Shown here: positions 7,464-9,819 of the stretch, piece by piece
Position numbering within the stretch: position 1 is the stretch's first letter
How the letters are laid out: every line of letters begins with the position of its first letter
NCBI GenBank assembly: GCA_019114715.1
Contig: DXEZ01000227.1
Location: forward strand, 1-9,819
DNA: 9,819 nucleotides
Reading direction: 5' to 3'
From: Candidatus Sphingobacterium stercoripullorum
Lineage (GTDB): Bacteria > Bacteroidota > Bacteroidia > Sphingobacteriales > Sphingobacteriaceae
Made by a program: the position numbers and the translations under genes
The notes under the pieces: generated by a model
Databases searched by the model: none
Told to the model about the DNA's origin: nothing
The model's input: only the letters and a program-made list of their open reading frames with translations

Positions 7464-8789
7464 TTAAAAGTTTGTAATCATATCAGGATTAAACATCAAA
7501 ACGCGGGAAGGTATTTCAAAAGTAAAGCTATAATCACTTGGATCTATTGTAACTATTTCCTGCAAATCTGCCGAATACCTAGTTGCAGTAGTGCCTAGCT
7601 TTATGTGCGCCAGACGCTTCATATCCATCCATCGGGCAGAGCCAAAAGCCAGCTCCCTCCTTCGCTCTTCTAATATCCAGTCCATCACTTCGTCTTTATC
7701 GTCCGAAGATAGGGCCTCATAAAGACCTTCTCCTATCCTTAACTTGCGTAATTCATTTAAAACGTCTAATGCTTCATCTAGTCTATCAGAATGGGCTAAA
7801 GCTTCCGCTTGGGTAAGCATTAATTCACTAAAGCGAATTCCATACATACTGTACGCAAACATTCCATTTTCAGAGCGCATAAAGGTTCCATCGAAATCAA
7901 AGGCAAACAGTTCCATCCTTAAATCTCCAGGTGAAAACGTTTTTAAAAGATCCTTAGAATAAGTTAAATCAAAAATTATACTAGGCTCTGTACTGGTCCT
8001 AAGAAGTAAAATCTCCGGATCTTCCTCTTGTTCAGGGTAGTAATAATAATTATAGTCAATAATCTCATGGGGTTCTTGCAACGCTAAATCAGCATATTTT
8101 TTCGCTTCTTCAAAATTGCCCATATATAAATAAACCCTTGAAAGCATTGCTTGTGCTACGGCTTTATTAATGCGCGTTTTATTTATCCTGCTGGAATTTA
8201 AATAACCTTCAGCGGCTTTTAAGTCTTCGATAATCAAGTTAAAGGTTGCCTGCAGCGTGGACCTACCCGGTGTTTTACTGACCACATCGGTATAATCCAC
8301 CCAGGGCACTCCTGGAAGCTGATCTGCCGTAGCTGGATCGTAAGATTTAGCAAAGACCGTTAACAGGTTAAAGTGAGCGAATGCTCTCTCAGCCAAGGCC
8401 TCTCCTAAGAGGTGATTTTTTCGACTTTCATTTGCATCCGACACATCTTGAACATTATTGATAATGATATTCGTATTGTAAATCTGCCGATAAAAAGCCC
8501 CCCAGATAGCAGGGGTATTATCGTTATTATCATCTATGAATTCCTTCCAAAAATATGCATTAGCAAAGGGGTCTTGGGAAATAGGGGAAAAAGATGCGTT
8601 TATATCGTCGCTTATATAAGCAAGATGGTCTGGAAAAGAGTTTGTATTGGTTTCAGAATTAAGAATACCATCAAACTCTTCAAATCTTTTTGGAATTACA
8701 ATACCTTTAGGTTCTACATCCAAATACTTATCGCATGAGGTTAGAACGGACAAAAAAAGAACAATTCCTATTATATTTTTAAAACTCAT
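7464..8789 (-). CDS. RagB/SusD-family outer-membrane lipoprotein (second SusD)
   Basis: 441-residue surface lipoprotein of the right operon, beginning 10 bases after the SusC stop. It has the canonical N-terminus: hydrophobic signal, lipobox ending in Cys19 (VLTSC), then DKYLDVEPKG. The SusD TPR helix is at about 129-145 (GEALAERAFAHFNLLTVF), followed by the usual LPGVPWVDY segment. A second TPR-like stretch, AVAQAMLSRVYLYMGNFEEA, lies at about 212-231. The C-terminal SusD signature spans 374-392 (EERRRELAFGSARWMDMKR), and the protein ends with EIPSRVLMFNPDMITNF, the expected terminal motif. It is somewhat shorter than the left-operon SusD and shows little obvious similarity to it outside the family motifs, so the two systems probably bind different ligands. 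A tyrosine cluster at 246-251 followed by an acidic run is noteworthy. The ligand is unknown. Confidence 0.95.
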   Translation of the reverse strand: MSFKNIIGIVLFLSVLTSCDKYLDVEPKGIVIPKRFEEFDGILNSETNTNSFPDHLAYISDDINASFSPISQDPFANAYFWKEFIDDNNDNTPAIWGAFYRQIYNTNIIINNVQDVSDANESRKNHLLGEALAERAFAHFNLLTVFAKSYDPATADQLPGVPWVDYTDVVSKTPGRSTLQATFNLIIEDLKAAEGYLNSSRINKTRINKAVAQAMLSRVYLYMGNFEEAKKYADLALQEPHEIIDYNYYYYPEQEEDPEILLLRTSTEPSIIFDLTYSKDLLKTFSPGDLRMELFAFDFDGTFMRSENGMFAYSMYGIRFSELMLTQAEALAHSDRLDEALDVLNELRKLRIGEGLYEALSSDDKDEVMDWILEERRRELAFGSARWMDMKRLAHIKLGTTATRYSADLQEIVTIDPSDYSFTFEIPSRVLMFNPDMITNF

Positions 8790-8799
8790 ATCTATGCTA

Positions 8800-9819
8800 T
8801 TAAAAGTTCGTGTAAAGAGAAAAACTAAACATGGTCGGCCTCGGTAAGGTGCGCACCCCAGAATTCCTGTCTATCGCATCTGGATCGATACTATTATCAC
8901 TAAAAGTATACTTAAACAAGTTTTGAGCTTGAAAGCGAATCATGGTATTGGAAAGATGGAATTTGTTACTCAATTCTTCTTTTATCCTGTAGGTAAGCAC
9001 AATGTCTCTTAGGCGAATAAAGTCTGCATTTTTAACAAACTTCTTTGCGTAGGTATAGCCCGTTTTTGAATAGGCATTAAAATAATTTGGATCACCTACA
9101 ACCATGAAACCTGGGATATCAGTATTTGTTTCATCTCCCGATTCTTTCCAGTAGTTTAGTGCTTCTGAATTGAAACTTCTATTCGTCACATATGGATCAG
9201 GCGCTTGCGTTCTCATGACGTGCCCTCCGTAATACATAAATAGAAACGACAAATCAAACTGCCCTAGGCTAAACTGGTTGTTCAGCCCCAGAACGTATTT
9301 CGGCGTAGTCGTGCCCATATACACCATATCATCAATGGAAATCTCTGAGTTACCTCCACTTGTTGAGGTGCTCACCATCCTACGGTTTCCATTTTTATCT
9401 ATTATCTCAGGCTGTCCTTTATCATTTAAACCAGCATAATTATAAGCGTATAACGCACCGATTGGTTTCTCTGCTACATATTCTATTTGAGAAATAAGTG
9501 GAATAAGTCCTTCTACTCCTGATGGTTGGGCTGTCATTACTTCTTTCACTTTATTAAAGTTAAAAGAACCTGTAAGCTGTGTTTTCCACGAAAAGCGATC
9601 GCTGAGGATATTGTTAGAAGTTATTTGCATTTCAAAACCATTATTAATAATGCTTGCTGTGTTGGCATTATAGGAGTTAAAGCCTGAAGTAGGGTCTGAA
9701 CTTAATAAACCAATAACATCAGTAGAGTTTTTATAGTAATAATCTAAACTCCCAGATAAGCGGTAATTCCACAAAGAAAAGTCTAGCCCTAAATTATAAG
9801 TTGCCGTCCTCTCCCATCG
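8800..9819 (-). CDS. SusC/RagA-family TonB-dependent outer-membrane porin, C-terminal part (5' end outside window)
   Basis: The frame is open from the window's right edge. The first codons read RWERTATYNLGLDFSLWNYR and continue into LSGSLDYYYKNSTDVIG, a typical SusC barrel segment. About 339 C-terminal residues are present, roughly the last third of a protein that is usually about 1000 aa; the CarboxypepD-like, plug and TonB-box regions lie outside the window. Further SusC-like segments are EKPIGALYAYNYAGLNDKGQ, a YVLGLNNQFSLGQFDLSFLF strand pair, FIRLRDIVLTYRI, IRFQAQNLF and a final strand ending FSFSLYTNF with a terminal phenylalanine. No internal start should be annotated: the first start-like codon is a TTG at 9774 inside a continuous reading frame. 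It forms the outer-membrane channel for the SusD encoded next, driven by TonB-ExbBD. Confidence 0.95.
   Translation of the reverse strand, partial: RWERTATYNLGLDFSLWNYRLSGSLDYYYKNSTDVIGLLSSDPTSGFNSYNANTASIINNGFEMQITSNNILSDRFSWKTQLTGSFNFNKVKEVMTAQPSGVEGLIPLISQIEYVAEKPIGALYAYNYAGLNDKGQPEIIDKNGNRRMVSTSTSGGNSEISIDDMVYMGTTTPKYVLGLNNQFSLGQFDLSFLFMYYGGHVMRTQAPDPYVTNRSFNSEALNYWKESGDETNTDIPGFMVVGDPNYFNAYSKTGYTYAKKFVKNADFIRLRDIVLTYRIKEELSNKFHLSNTMIRFQAQNLFKYTFSDNSIDPDAIDRNSGVRTLPRPTMFSFSLYTNF

Noticed and set aside
8412..8738. A 108-codon open frame on the + strand
   Set aside because: It lies wholly antisense inside the second SusD gene, whose protein is clearly conserved. The composition is isoleucine/lysine-rich, as expected for a shadow frame.
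40..8789. The two SusD genes as recent duplicates of each other
   Set aside because: Apart from family motifs (lipobox, TPR helix, C-terminal KR signature), the protein sequences and lengths (495 and 441 aa) differ widely, so they look like distinct subfamilies instead of a local duplication.
1..9819. Mobile elements, CRISPR arrays, tRNA or rRNA genes
   Set aside because: I looked for regularly spaced direct repeats, transposase-like frames and structured RNA genes and saw none. Nearly all of the window is accounted for by the protein genes listed.

Overview
The window looks like a Bacteroidota chromosome. The evidence is two SusC/SusD outer-membrane uptake loci, low GC content, start codons preceded by A/T-rich sequence instead of a GGAGG-type Shine-Dalgarno, and several lipoproteins whose signal peptides end in a lipobox cysteine. 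I cannot name a genus from the sequence alone.

Layout: two operons converge on a 200-base gap. The left operon (+ strand, bases 1 to 6063) enters with the last codons of a SusC-type TonB-dependent porin. It continues with a SusD/RagB lipoprotein, a DUF4843-type lipoprotein, a PKD-like-family lipoprotein and a secreted protein carrying two thioredoxin domains. Gaps between genes are 4 to 19 bases, so one transcript is likely, with its promoter left of the window. The gap (6064 to 6263) holds two inverted repeats that read as terminators and no convincing gene. The right operon (- strand) runs in from the right edge with the C-terminal third of a second SusC-type porin, then a second, unrelated-looking SusD lipoprotein, then a TlpA-like thiol-disulfide oxidoreductase with an N-terminal DUF4369-type domain. 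Its promoter also lies outside the window.

How the genes probably work together: each SusC/SusD pair would capture a ligand at the cell surface and import it to the periplasm by TonB-driven transport. The DUF4843 and PKD-like lipoproteins are probably extra surface ligand-binding or accessory subunits of the left complex. Each operon ends in an exported thioredoxin-fold protein, so both systems appear coupled to periplasmic thiol-disulfide chemistry. No glycoside hydrolase, polysaccharide lyase, sulfatase or peptidase lies in the window, so a glycan substrate is not supported. A peptide, protein, metal-complex or other thiol/disulfide-linked ligand is an equally open possibility.

The most unusual item is the 705-residue thioredoxin protein. 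It is an internal tandem duplication of a unit of about 343 residues (thioredoxin fold plus helical tail), and the two copies have different active sites (CAPC and CGPC).
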